In this document: piece after piece, positions 1 to 7,309 of the stretch
Position numbering within the stretch: the first letter of the stretch is position 1
How the letters are laid out: every line of letters starts with the position of its first letter
Origin: Gammaproteobacteria bacterium
GTDB lineage: Bacteria > Pseudomonadota > Gammaproteobacteria > Steroidobacterales > Rariloculaceae
Direction of reading: 5' to 3'
Length of the DNA: 29,914 nt
NCBI GenBank assembly: GCA_017577365.1
Contig: PKRJ01000048.1
Location: 1-29,914, forward strand
Notes under the pieces: generated by a model
Database searches by the model: none
The model's input: the letters and a program-made list of their open reading frames with translations, nothing else
What the model was told of the DNA's origin: nothing
Program-made: the position numbers and the translations under genes

Positions 1-65
1 CCTCCGCTGAAGCAGTGGGCGGGCGCGCAGAATGTCCGCACGCCCGCCCACTGCTTCAGCGGAGG
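1..65. repeat. Perfect 25-bp inverted repeat at the window edge, probable fold-back artefact
   Basis: Positions 1-25 are the exact reverse complement of 41-65, separated by a 15-nt spacer (26-40). The repeat lies inside the dehydrogenase reading frame on the minus strand. That frame follows the family up to the residues ADILRA and then reads RPLLQRR, which does not fit the family. The break coincides with the start of the second arm, so a chimeric or folded-back contig end is more likely than a biological hairpin. This is inference. Confidence 0.85.
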
Positions 66-891
66 CGGCCAGCGCGCGAATGTCCTTCGGAAAGCACGAG
101 CCGCCGAACCCGCATCCCGGATAGATGAATTCGTATCCGATGCGGGGGTCGGAGCCTATTCCCAGCCGCACCTCCTCGATGTCGGCTCCAAGCAGCTCGG
201 CGAGATTCGCGAGCTCGTTCATGAAGCTAATCTTGGTCGCCAGCATCGCATTGGCCGCATACTTCGTCAGCTCTGCCGAGCGTACGCTCATGATCAGCAA
301 CCGATCGTGATTCCGGTTGAACGGCTCGTAGAGCTGTCTCAACAGCTCGGCCGTGCGAGGGTTGTCCGTGCCGACGATGATCCGGTCCGGCTTCATGAAG
401 TCTTCGACCGCCGCCCCTTCCTTCAAGAATTCCGGGTTGGAGACGACATCGAACTCGACGGACAGATCCCTCCCGTCCAGTGCCGCCTGAAGCTCTTTCC
501 GCACCTTGTCCGCGGTGCCGACCGGCACCGTGGACTTGTTGATCACGATGCGATACTCGGTCATGTGCTCGCCGATGGTGCGAGCGACCTTGAGCACGTG
601 CTGGAGGTCCGCGGAGCCGTCCTCGTCGGGCGGCGTGCCTACGGCGATGAACTGAAAGAGACCATGGGCCACGCCGGCTGCCGCGTCGGTCGTGAACGCG
701 AGTCGCCCGGCGTCTACCGATCGTCGAACCACCGACTCGAGGCCCGGCTCGTAGATCGGCAACTGGCCTTGCTTCAGCTGTTCCACTTTCGCGGCATCGA
801 CGTCCACGCAAAGCACCGAGTTACCGGCGTCCGCAAGGCAAGCCCCGGTGACAAGTCCGACGTAGCCCGTTCCGAATACTGTTACTCGCAT
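1..891 (-). CDS. ugd: UDP-glucose/GDP-mannose 6-dehydrogenase family protein, 3' end missing
   Basis: This NAD-dependent enzyme oxidises a nucleotide sugar (probably UDP-glucose to UDP-glucuronate, or UDP-ManNAc to UDP-ManNAcA) in the cytoplasm for polysaccharide synthesis. The product starts MRVTVFGTGYVGLVTGACLA, a Rossmann dinucleotide-binding signature. Further on it has STVPVGT, the catalytic-lysine region ELTKYAANAMLATKISF, and the active-site cysteine in FGGSCFPKD (Cys266). About 297 codons are present, against roughly 430-450 for the family, so the C-terminal UDP-binding domain is missing. The last residues (RPLLQRR) come from the inverted repeat at positions 1-65 and are probably not native. 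The ATG at 889-891 gives the full Rossmann N-terminus. The wecB-type epimerase in this window would make UDP-ManNAc, so either substrate is possible. The family is certain; substrate is not. Confidence 0.9.
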   Translation of the reverse strand, partial: MRVTVFGTGYVGLVTGACLADAGNSVLCVDVDAAKVEQLKQGQLPIYEPGLESVVRRSVDAGRLAFTTDAAAGVAHGLFQFIAVGTPPDEDGSADLQHVLKVARTIGEHMTEYRIVINKSTVPVGTADKVRKELQAALDGRDLSVEFDVVSNPEFLKEGAAVEDFMKPDRIIVGTDNPRTAELLRQLYEPFNRNHDRLLIMSVRSAELTKYAANAMLATKISFMNELANLAELLGADIEEVRLGIGSDPRIGYEFIYPGCGFGGSCFPKDIRALAASAEAVGGRADILRARPLLQRR

Positions 892-1124
892 CCACGATGT
901 CCCTTGATCTAGCGGCGGCCGCCGCGCAGCAAGGTTATCAAACCATCCGGTCACGTCCACGAACGGGTTCCCATTGGGACGTGAGGTCGAAACGACTCGT
1001 TCCCGTGGCTGCTAGCCGAAGCCGTCCCAGCCAAACGTCAATGCGGGCATTCGCACTACGACCGTCGGGGACGACACGGGGCGAGCACTGGCAGAGACGT
1101 CAAGTGTGCGCCGCCCGAGAGAGT

Positions 1125-1154
1125 TTGACCCTGGAGAGCCTTGCCGTCTACACT
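1125..1154 (+). promoter_or_regulatory. Sigma-70 promoter of the tRNA-Val gene
   Basis: A -35 box TTGACC (1125-1130) and a -10 box TACACT (1149-1154) are separated by 18 nt. Initiation would fall near 1161, about 10 nt before the tRNA 5' end. The stretch 892-1124 upstream shows no gene; its only notable element is the 14-bp palindrome GCGGCGGCCGCCGC at 912-925. Confidence 0.7.
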
Positions 1155-1171
1155 AGTGCGGGTTCGTATCG

Positions 1172-1246
1172 GGGCGATTAGCTCAGCGGGAGAGCGCTCC
1201 CCTCACACGGGAGAGGTCGCTGGTTCAATCCCAGCATCGCCCACCA
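1172..1246 (+). tRNA. tRNA-Val (anticodon CAC)
   Basis: This is a full cloverleaf. The acceptor stem GGGCGAT (1172-1178) pairs with ATCGCCC (1236-1242), followed by discriminator A and an encoded CCA (1244-1246). The D stem is GCTC/GAGC. The anticodon stem CTCCC/GGGAG holds the loop CTCACAC, giving anticodon CAC, which reads GTG. The T arm is GCTGG-TTCAATC-CCAGC. The gene is 75 nt with CCA. It runs convergently with the lipoprotein gene ending at 1274. No repeat of its 3' end occurs elsewhere in the window, so nothing marks it as an island attachment site here. Confidence 0.97.
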
Positions 1247-1273
1247 CTTCGCCCCCGTCCATGGGGTGCTCGC

Positions 1274-2005
1274 TCACCGCACGACTTTCACCGCTTCGTT
1301 CGAAAAGTCGCTTTCGAGTCCCTGCGAATCCAGCGCGGTCACCGCGAAGTACCAAGTCGCGGGCGTCAGGTTGTCGACCACATACGTAACGACGTTCTTC
1401 CCCACGTTCTTGGAATGCGAATAGCTTCGCGACGACGTGCCCCAATAGACCCGATATCCCCCGAGATCGAGCGGCGAACCGTCCGTCCTTTGGGTAGGCG
1501 GCGTCCAGGTCAACGTCGCCGTGCCGTTCGTGGTGTACACGACCGTTATCGTGAACGGCGGCAAGCTCGCATCGGCCAGACCGTCGCTCACGCTGATCCG
1601 GATCCCCGGATAAGACCCGGCGTGCTCTTCGCCCGGCGTTCCGCTGAGCCGCCCGGTCCGCTCGTCGAATGACGCCCATGACGGCTGGTTCTCGATGGAA
1701 AAGGTCAGCACGTCTCCATCCGCGTCGGCTGCGAGCGGAGTGAAATCGTACGAGTCGCCGGCAAGGACTTGCGACGGTGGGCTCCCTCCGATCGTCGGCG
1801 CCGAGTTCGTCGGCGCGGGCGCCGGGTTCCCGTCCGGCGGTCGAGTCGGAGCGGTCCGCTCGTCAGCGGGGGCGCCTTGAGTCTCTTCCTCGTCTCCACC
1901 ACAAGCGCCGAGGCTCGCCGTAACGACGAGAACCACGATTGATCTGCGCAGGCCGCCCCGCGCACGGACGTTCTTCCGCTTGGCTCCTGGTAACCCCGCT
2001 GTCAT
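1274..2005 (-). CDS. Exported lipoprotein with Ig-like and fibronectin type III domains, behind a c-di-GMP riboswitch
   Basis: No enzymatic function is recognisable; a structural or adhesive surface role is likely. After a basic N-terminus and hydrophobic stretch there is a lipobox (ASLGAC) followed by GGDEEE and a Pro/Thr-rich linker. Next is a cadherin/He_PIG-like Ig domain (NSAPTIGGSPPSQV, ADADGDVLTFSI, PSWASFD, GRLSGTP). A fibronectin-III-like domain closes the protein (ATLTWTPP, GYRVYWG, TWYFAVTALDSQGLESDFS). A paralogue with the same layout lies at 3872-4561. The start is uncertain: the ATG at 2005 falls inside the riboswitch aptamer. An in-frame CTG at 1951 would give a compact lipoprotein signal (MRRSIVVLVVTASLGAC), and a GTG at 1936 leaves too short a signal. 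I list the ATG as the longest conventional choice; true translation may begin near 1951. Confidence 0.82.
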   Translation of the reverse strand: MTAGLPGAKRKNVRARGGLRRSIVVLVVTASLGACGGDEEETQGAPADERTAPTRPPDGNPAPAPTNSAPTIGGSPPSQVLAGDSYDFTPLAADADGDVLTFSIENQPSWASFDERTGRLSGTPGEEHAGSYPGIRISVSDGLADASLPPFTITVVYTTNGTATLTWTPPTQRTDGSPLDLGGYRVYWGTSSRSYSHSKNVGKNVVTYVVDNLTPATWYFAVTALDSQGLESDFSNEAVKVVR

Positions 2006-2069
2006 AGGACATCCCCGTAGACCGGTGGCTTTGCGTGTTCGTCTTTCGATCGAACTTGCCTTTTTCAGG
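1986..2069 (-). promoter_or_regulatory. GEMM-I cyclic-di-GMP riboswitch aptamer
   Basis: Read on the minus strand, all core elements of the c-di-GMP-I class appear in order. P1 is CCTG (2069-2066) with CAGG (1989-1986). Then comes GGCAA (2060-2056). The P2 hairpin is GTTCG...CGAAC, capped by a GAAA tetraloop (2047-2044). The invariant ACGCAAAGCC follows (2036-2027). P3 carries a CTACGG/CCTATG tetraloop-receptor-like internal loop. The 3' segment AGCGGGGTTACC matches the Vibrio cholerae Vc2 aptamer. By eye-alignment the position equivalent to Vc2 G20 is G, favouring c-di-GMP over cGAMP. The P1 3' strand holds AGGAG, so a Shine-Dalgarno-like sequence may be sequestered. No terminator-type expression platform is visible. 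Confidence 0.9.
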
Positions 2070-2163
2070 TGCTTCGATTGGCTGGCTCGCCTAGATACCC
2101 AAGCTCGTGCTGCCTTCTCTACCTCCACTCTGCGATCTCGACGCCGACGGCCTGCGGCTCGAA

Positions 2164-2298
2164 CCCGGCCCGGTTCAGCTGGCCGGGCGCTGGACAGCTT
2201 TTCCTCGCATCGTGAACGATGCCGAGTCGACATAGCTCGACGCTCGTCCAGCAGCCCTGCCGCATCCGCGGCACGAGCCCGCATTGTCGCGGGCTCGT
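2164..2298. repeat. Three successive hairpins in the manC-riboswitch intergenic region
   Basis: The 379-nt stretch 2006-2384 has no convincing gene apart from the riboswitch. It contains three perfect inverted repeats: CCCGGCC/GGCCGGG (2164-2170, 2181-2187), GCATCGT/ACGATGC with a 2-nt loop (2207-2213, 2216-2222), and ACGAGCCCGC/GCGGGCTCGT with a 6-nt loop (2273-2282, 2289-2298). None is followed by a T-run on the minus strand. The one nearest manC could still mark its 3' end; the series could instead be a structured leader of the riboswitch transcript. The function is unknown. Confidence 0.55.
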
Positions 2299-2384
2299 CC
2301 GCCGCAAAGTAGCGATCAGTTCACGAATAGACCGGGAAGCGCGCTTCCGCACGCGCCAGTACGGAGGACGCGAAGGGGAAGCCC

Positions 2385-3530
2385 TTATAAGTATGAAGGC
2401 CGGGTTCGCTGCAACACCTCGACGACGTGCTTGACGCTCTGCGCCTCGTCACGGCGCATCACCAGAACGGCATCAGCACTGTCGATGACGACACAGTCGT
2501 CGAGTCCGATCAGGACGACGAGGCGATCGGGCGAGAAGACGTAGCAGTTGCGGCAACCCTGGGCGATCACGTCGCCGCGCAGGACGTTGCCTTCGGCGTC
2601 CTTCTCCAGGATGTCGTGCAGCGAGGGCCACGAGCCGACGTCGCTCCATCCGGCGTCGAGCGGCACGACGGCGGCGAATCTCGTCTTCTCCATGACCGCG
2701 TAGTCGATCGAATTGGAAGGAGCGGTCAGAAAAGCACGGCCGAGCCGCGTGAAATCGCCGTCCGGGATCGCCTCCTTGGCCGCCAACTCGGACGCCCGAG
2801 CGATATCTCCGGCGTATTCGCGCAGTTCCTCCAGGTAGCGACGTGCCGAGAAAAGGAACATGCCGCTGTTCCAAAGATACTCGCCGGATCGGACATAAGC
2901 GTCGGCCGTTTCCCGGTCCGGCTTCTCGACGAACTGCTCCACGCGGTGCCAGACGGCTCCGCCCTCGCCGGGCGGGCCTTTGCGCACATAGCCGTAGCCC
3001 GTCTCGGGCCGATCCGGCACGATGCCGAAAGTGACGAGATACCCTTTCGAGGCGGGCTCCATACCGATGCGCACGGCATCGACGAACGCTTCGGTATCGA
3101 GGATGACGTGATCCGCCGGAAGCACGAGCAGCAGGGGATCGTTCGCACCGTCGAAGCCACCCGGGGCCCCGGAGCCTGGCGAGCGCTCAGCGGCCACGCC
3201 GGAAGCGAATTTCTCTCCGGAGCGAAGCGCGATCCACGCGACGGCCGCGATCGCCGGCGCGGTATTCCGCCCTTCCGGCTCGAGCACGATCCGCGGCGCG
3301 ACGCCGATTTGTCTCATCTGCTCGCCGACGAGGAATCGGTGAGCCTCGTTGCACACGATGATCGGCTCTCGAGAGAGCTCGGGCAGCTCCGCCGCCCGAA
3401 GGTAAGTCTCCTGCAGCATCGTTCGCTCGTTCACGAGCGGCAGGAACTGCTTCGGACGCCGTTGGCGCGACAGCGGCCACAGGCGCGTCCCTGACCCGCC
3501 GGAAAGAATCACCGGTATCACTACCCGCAC
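2385..3530 (-). CDS. manC: Mannose-1-phosphate guanylyltransferase (GDP-mannose pyrophosphorylase)
   Basis: The enzyme makes GDP-mannose from mannose-1-phosphate and GTP, feeding mannosyl (or fucosyl/rhamnosyl) units into the glycan. The N-terminus has the nucleotidyltransferase signature GGSGTRLWPLSR and then RPKQFLPL. Later motifs are EPEGRNTAPAIA, LPADHVI, ETGYGYV, FVEKPD and WNSGMF, all typical of ManC. At 381 aa it ends where the guanylyltransferase part ends; the C-terminal cupin (isomerase) domain of bifunctional ManC/AlgA proteins (about 470 aa) is absent. A small low-complexity insert sits near residues 113-128. The start is GTG at 3530, decided by a perfect AGGAGGT at 3536-3542 with 5-nt spacing. 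No ManA or ManB is in the window. Confidence 0.93.
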   Translation of the reverse strand: MRVVIPVILSGGSGTRLWPLSRQRRPKQFLPLVNERTMLQETYLRAAELPELSREPIIVCNEAHRFLVGEQMRQIGVAPRIVLEPEGRNTAPAIAAVAWIALRSGEKFASGVAAERSPGSGAPGGFDGANDPLLLVLPADHVILDTEAFVDAVRIGMEPASKGYLVTFGIVPDRPETGYGYVRKGPPGEGGAVWHRVEQFVEKPDRETADAYVRSGEYLWNSGMFLFSARRYLEELREYAGDIARASELAAKEAIPDGDFTRLGRAFLTAPSNSIDYAVMEKTRFAAVVPLDAGWSDVGSWPSLHDILEKDAEGNVLRGDVIAQGCRNCYVFSPDRLVVLIGLDDCVVIDSADAVLVMRRDEAQSVKHVVEVLQRTRPSYL

Positions 3531-3871
3531 CGCGTACCTCCTGCTCGTCCAGATTTCGAAGAGCTTATCCCGGCAATCCGGCGCTTGCTATGCGGTCGCT
3601 CCGGCACCATTCGCGAGCGTACGCCGATGCTCATCGCCCATCTGCGCGCGGCGCCGCAACGGCGTCGATCGCGACGAGGGGGCACCTCCATCGGCGAGCT
3701 TCCGTTCGACGCATCGGGAAAGCTTGCTACCCTGAGAGCGTCTCGGACCGTCTCCATTTGCCGACCAGGTATCAGAACGAATGTCTCACCGCGACGACAC
3801 TTCGACGGGCGTCGAATCCCTTGTTAGAACGTCGCTGGCCGAATGAACCGCAGGAACATGAGACCCACCGC
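3531..3871. other. Divergent intergenic region without a recognised gene
   Basis: These 341 nt separate manC (minus) from the second lipoprotein (plus). Apart from the manC ribosome binding site at 3536-3542 I find no RNA gene or second GEMM core (no GCAAAGC). I find no clear promoter hexamer pair. A GC-rich element near 3716-3750 (GGGAAAGCTTGCTACCC followed by GAGAGCGTCTC) could fold, but I cannot assign it. Confidence 0.5.
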
Positions 3872-4561
3872 ATGAGAACGGGCAATCGTTTCGGTCGTCT
3901 TCTGTCGTTGGTCTGCTGGTCGCTCGTGCTCGCGGCTTGTGGAGGCGACGAGAACGCCGCCGAACCCGAAGGCATCCAGGACGGCGGCCCCAAGCAACCG
4001 GCGCCCGAGCCATCGACCAATCACGCTCCGACGATCTCGGGCACGCCCGCAACGTCGGTCGTCGTGGGCTCGACTTACCGCTTCACGCCGAAGGCGGACG
4101 ACGCCGACGGCGACGTGCTGAGCTTCGGAGTTCGGAACAAGCCGAGCTGGGCGAACTTCGACGTTTCCTCGGGCGTATTGAGCGGAAGACCGAACGATGC
4201 CGACCTCGGCACGTACTCGAATATCGTGATCGAAGTGACGGACGGTGAAGCGACCGCGCGCCTGCCGGCCTTCTCGATCACCGTCGAAGCCACCGGCAAC
4301 GGCTCCGCAACGTTGACATGGACGGCTCCGACGGAGCGCACCGACGGCAGCCCGCTCACCAACCTTGCGGGCTACAAGCTGTACTGGGGACATGAGTCGC
4401 GGAAGTACACGGAGTCGGTCGATATCGACAATCCCGGGGTCACGACGTACGTCGTCGACAACCTCGCTCCCGGCACATATTACTTCGCGACGACGGCCGT
4501 CTCGGCCGACGGCCTCGAGAGCGACTACTCCAACGAGGCCTCGAAGACGATTCGCCCCTAA
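3872..4561 (+). CDS. Exported lipoprotein with Ig-like and fibronectin type III domains (paralogue of 1274-2005)
   Basis: The signal peptide MRTGNRFGRLLSLVCWSLVL leads to a lipobox LAAC, then GGDENAAEPE and a Pro-rich linker. The mature part has the same two domains as the minus-strand paralogue: an Ig-like domain (NHAPTISGTPATS, DADGDVLSFGV, PSWANFD, GVLSGRP) and a fibronectin-III-like domain (SATLTWTAPTERTDGSPL, YKLYWG, TYYFATTAVSADGLESDYS). The ATG at 3872 is the start that yields a complete lipoprotein signal; its ribosome binding site is weak. No riboswitch precedes it, so this copy and its paralogue seem to be under different control. A surface role in matrix or cell-envelope organisation is a guess from architecture and context. 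Confidence 0.85.
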   Translation: MRTGNRFGRLLSLVCWSLVLAACGGDENAAEPEGIQDGGPKQPAPEPSTNHAPTISGTPATSVVVGSTYRFTPKADDADGDVLSFGVRNKPSWANFDVSSGVLSGRPNDADLGTYSNIVIEVTDGEATARLPAFSITVEATGNGSATLTWTAPTERTDGSPLTNLAGYKLYWGHESRKYTESVDIDNPGVTTYVVDNLAPGTYYFATTAVSADGLESDYSNEASKTIRP

Positions 4562-4571
4562 CCCCCTCGGC

Positions 4572-4632
4572 GAAGAGCACTACGCGGAGTCGCGGCCATT
4601 CACCGCGGCTCTTCTCGTCCAAGCGCTTGGAC
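4572..4632. terminator. Possible bidirectional terminator between convergent genes
   Basis: A nested hairpin has outer stem GAAGAGC/GCTCTTC (4572-4578, 4608-4614) and inner stem CGCGG/CCGCG (4591-4595, 4603-4607). It is followed by a 16-bp palindrome GTCCAAGCGCTTGGAC (4617-4632). It lies between the stop of the plus-strand lipoprotein (4561) and the stop of the minus-strand epimerase (4637). No T-tract is present, so intrinsic termination is uncertain. Confidence 0.45.
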
Positions 4633-4636
4633 GGCG

Positions 4637-5725
4637 CTATGCCAGCCCGCTACGCCGCCGCAAGCTCGCGGCGACGCGCCGCGCCGTCAGTCCGTCCCAG
4701 AGCGCGATCCGTGTCTCGACGATCCCGCGCTCCATCGCCGCTGCGACTTCGGTCACGAGCTCCTCGGGATCGAGCAGCCTGTTCGTTCCCTCCGTCACGG
4801 TCACCGGCCGCTCGGTATTCTCGCGCAAGGTCAGGCACGGGATGCCCAGGTAGCTCGTCTCCTCCTGCACGCCGCCCGAATCCGTGACGACGAGCCGGCT
4901 GTCGACGACGAGACTCATGAACTCGACGTACGACAACGGCTCCATCACGCGGATCGCGCCGCCCTCGAGCCGACCGCGCAGGCCGAATTCCTCGAGCCTG
5001 CGCCGCGTCCGCGGATGCACGGGAAAGACGAGAGGCAGCCGCTTGGACGCCTCGACGAGCCGCTCGACGATCGTCTCGAGCTTCTCGTGCCGATCCACGT
5101 TCGACGGCCGATGCAACGTCACGACGCCGAAGCCGCGCGCCTCGAGCCCGAGCTTCGCGGCCATCCCCGCCTCGAGGATCTTCGGTCTCAGCAGCTCGAA
5201 CGAGTCGATCATGATGTTGCCGACCCGGTCGATGCGCTCGGCCGGGATCCCGGCGGCAAGCAGGTTGGCGTCGGCGTCCGGAGACGGCGTCCACAACAAA
5301 TCCGCGATCGAATCGGTGACGATGCGGTTGATCTCCTCCGGCATCGTGCGGTCGCCGCTGCGCAGGCCCGCCTCGAGATGCGCGACGCGGATCGAGAGCT
5401 TCGCGCCGACGAGCGCGCACGCGAGCGTCGAGTTCACGTCGCCGACGACGACGATCCAGTCCGGCCGATCCTCGAGGCATACCTTCTCGTACTCGATCAT
5501 CACGCGGCCGGTCTGCTCGGCATGGCTGCCGCTGCCGACGCCGAGGTGCACGTGCGGCGGAGGCATGCCGAGATCCGCGAAGAATGCGTCCGACATGTTC
5601 GGGTCGTAGTGCTGGCCGGTGTGTACGATCCGCGGCGTGCACCACCCCTGAGCGGCGAGCTCGTGATAGAGCGGCGCGACCTTCATGAAGTTCGGCCGCG
5701 CGGCGGCGATCAGGTCTATCAGCAT
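4637..5725 (-). CDS. wecB: UDP-N-acetylglucosamine 2-epimerase, non-hydrolysing
   Basis: It interconverts UDP-GlcNAc and UDP-ManNAc in the cytoplasm. The 362-aa product is close to the usual family length. Visible motifs are ARPNFMKVAPL, HTGQHYDPNMSD, GDVNSTLA, HLEAGLRSGDRTMPEEINR, TLHRPSNVD, HPRTRRRLEEFG, TDSGGVQEETSYLGIP and NTERPVT; these hold the conserved His, Asp and Glu residues of the active site. The ATG at 5725 is preceded by GGAG with 5-nt spacing (minus strand). It lies 80 nt downstream of gltX on the same strand. With the dehydrogenase at 1-891 it could supply UDP-ManNAcA. A sugar variant of the epimerase cannot be excluded. Confidence 0.93.
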   Translation of the reverse strand: MLIDLIAAARPNFMKVAPLYHELAAQGWCTPRIVHTGQHYDPNMSDAFFADLGMPPPHVHLGVGSGSHAEQTGRVMIEYEKVCLEDRPDWIVVVGDVNSTLACALVGAKLSIRVAHLEAGLRSGDRTMPEEINRIVTDSIADLLWTPSPDADANLLAAGIPAERIDRVGNIMIDSFELLRPKILEAGMAAKLGLEARGFGVVTLHRPSNVDRHEKLETIVERLVEASKRLPLVFPVHPRTRRRLEEFGLRGRLEGGAIRVMEPLSYVEFMSLVVDSRLVVTDSGGVQEETSYLGIPCLTLRENTERPVTVTEGTNRLLDPEELVTEVAAAMERGIVETRIALWDGLTARRVAASLRRRSGLA

Positions 5726-5805
5726 CGAAGCTCCGGGATTCGGTATCGCTGAGCGGCGCGTCGTATCGTACCGCGCCTCGGGCCCGCGGCGCCCGGACTC
5801 CGGTC

Positions 5806-7203
5806 TCAGCCCGCGATGCGCCCGAGCGCCCGGTCGATGCGCGCGAGCGTCCGCTCGCGTCCGACGAGCACGAGCGTCGTGCCGATGCCCGGGGACGCGG
5901 CCTGCCCGGTCACGGCGACGCGCAGCGGCTGCGCGACCTTGCCGAGCTTCAAGCCCAGCCGCTCCGCGACGCCCGCGACGGCGTCCTCGAGCGGCTTCTC
6001 GGACCAGTCGGGCACGGCGGCGAGCGCCGCCTTCAGCGCCTCGAGGACCTCGCGCGCGGCAGGCACGAGGTGTTTCTCCGCCGCCTTCTCGTCGAACGCC
6101 TCGAACTCCTGGTAATAGCAATGCGCGCGCTCGGCCATCTCGGCCATCGTCTGACTGCGCTCGCGCAGCGCTTCGACCGTGCGCTCGAGCGGAGGCCCGT
6201 CGGCGGGATCGAGCCCGCGGCGCTCGAGCTGCTCGGCGAGGAGCGGCACGAGCTCCGCCGTCGGGGTCCTCAGGATGTGCTGCTGGTTGACCCACAGCAG
6301 CTTCATCGGATCGAAGCTCGCGGCCGAGCGGCTGACCCGGTCGAGATCGAAGAGCCGGATCAGCTCGTCGAGCGTGAAGATCTCCTGATCGCCGTGCGAC
6401 CAGCCGAGGCGCGCGAGGTAATTCAGCATCGCGCTCGGCAGATAACCCATCTGCCGGTACTCGAGCACGTTGACGGCGCCGTGCCGCTTCGACAGCTTCG
6501 TCCCGTCCGGACCGTGGATCATCGGCAGATGCGCGTACGCCGGCGGCTCGGCGCCGAGCGCGCGGAAGATGTTGATCTGCCGAGGCGTGTTGTTCACGTG
6601 GTCGTCGCCGCGGATGACGTGCGTGATCCGCATATCCATGTCGTCGACGACGACCGTGAAGTTGTACGTCGGCGTGCCGTCCGAGCGTGCGATGACGAGA
6701 TCGTCGAGCTCGGCGTTATCGAACACGATTCTGCCCTTGACGAGATCGTCGACGACCGTCTCGCCCTCGAGCGGCGTCTTGAAACGCACGGTCGGCGCGA
6801 CGTCCGCCCGCTCGCGGCCGCCGGCGCGGCAACGGCCGTCGTAGCGCGGTTTCTCGCCGCGCGCCTGAGCCTCGGCACGCATCGCGTCGAGCTCCTCGCG
6901 CGTGCAGTAGCACCGGTACGCATGTCCGCTGGCGAGGAGCCGATCGATGATCTCGCGATAGCGATCGAAGCGCTGCGTCTGGAAGATCGGCGGCGCGTCG
7001 GCGGTCAGGCCGAGCCAGTCGAGGCCGTGGATGATCGCGTCGACCGCTTCTTGCGTCGACCTTTCGCGGTCCGTGTCCTCGATGCGCAGGAAGTACTCGC
7101 CGCCGTGATGGCGCGCATAGAGCCACGCGTAGAGGGCCGTGCGGACGCTACCGATGTGGAGATAGCCGGTCGGGCTCGGAGCGAATCGGGTGCGAACTTT
7201 CAC
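5806..7203 (-). CDS. gltX: Glutamyl-tRNA synthetase
   Basis: It charges tRNA-Glu with glutamate. The N-terminus reads VKVRTRFAPSPTGYLHIGS, with the class I HIGH-type motif. The KMSKS-type motif KLSKRHG is at about residues 236-242. The Zn-region remnant CYC...C and the anticodon-binding C-terminal half are present. The 465-aa length matches bacterial GluRS. The start is GTG at 7203, because the family begins directly with (V/M)KVRTRFAPSP. This housekeeping gene sits between glycosyltransferase and epimerase genes on the same strand. The only promoter-like element is a TACAAT in the 106-nt gap upstream. Confidence 0.97.
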   Translation of the reverse strand: MKVRTRFAPSPTGYLHIGSVRTALYAWLYARHHGGEYFLRIEDTDRERSTQEAVDAIIHGLDWLGLTADAPPIFQTQRFDRYREIIDRLLASGHAYRCYCTREELDAMRAEAQARGEKPRYDGRCRAGGRERADVAPTVRFKTPLEGETVVDDLVKGRIVFDNAELDDLVIARSDGTPTYNFTVVVDDMDMRITHVIRGDDHVNNTPRQINIFRALGAEPPAYAHLPMIHGPDGTKLSKRHGAVNVLEYRQMGYLPSAMLNYLARLGWSHGDQEIFTLDELIRLFDLDRVSRSAASFDPMKLLWVNQQHILRTPTAELVPLLAEQLERRGLDPADGPPLERTVEALRERSQTMAEMAERAHCYYQEFEAFDEKAAEKHLVPAAREVLEALKAALAAVPDWSEKPLEDAVAGVAERLGLKLGKVAQPLRVAVTGQAASPGIGTTLVLVGRERTLARIDRALGRIAG

Positions 7204-7241
7204 GATGTCGGAGGCTCGGGTGATACGACGTGAAGCGCGCT

Positions 7242-7247
7242 ATTGTA
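7242..7247 (-). promoter_or_regulatory. Possible -10 element for gltX
   Basis: The minus strand reads TACAAT at 7247-7242, about 39 nt before the gltX start codon. No good -35 box lies at standard distance. It suggests gltX can be transcribed independently of the upstream glycosyltransferases. Confidence 0.35.
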
Positions 7248-7309
7248 ATCGCTCGGCCGTCGAAGCGAGCTTCAGGCGCTCGCGCGCGCTCGACCCCCCG
7301 TCTTCCCGC

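Noticed and set aside
125..912. Plus-strand open frames over the first 900 nt
   Set aside because: They are antisense to the dehydrogenase, whose minus-strand frame carries the full set of family motifs; the plus-strand products are Arg-rich and match nothing.
1172..1246. tRNA-Val as integration site of a genomic island
   Set aside because: No direct repeat of its 3' end, integrase or mobility gene is found in the window.
2119..2352. Small minus-strand open frame between manC and the riboswitch
   Set aside because: It has no family features, is full of Arg/Ser, and coincides with hairpin-rich non-coding DNA.
3711..3750. Second GEMM riboswitch or sigma-54 promoter ahead of the plus-strand lipoprotein
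   Set aside because: There is no GCAAAGC core, and TTGCT at 3724-3728 lacks a GG at the required -24 position.
6070..7233. A 387-codon plus-strand frame
   Set aside because: It is the exact antisense of gltX, a certain gene; long shadow frames are expected at this GC content.
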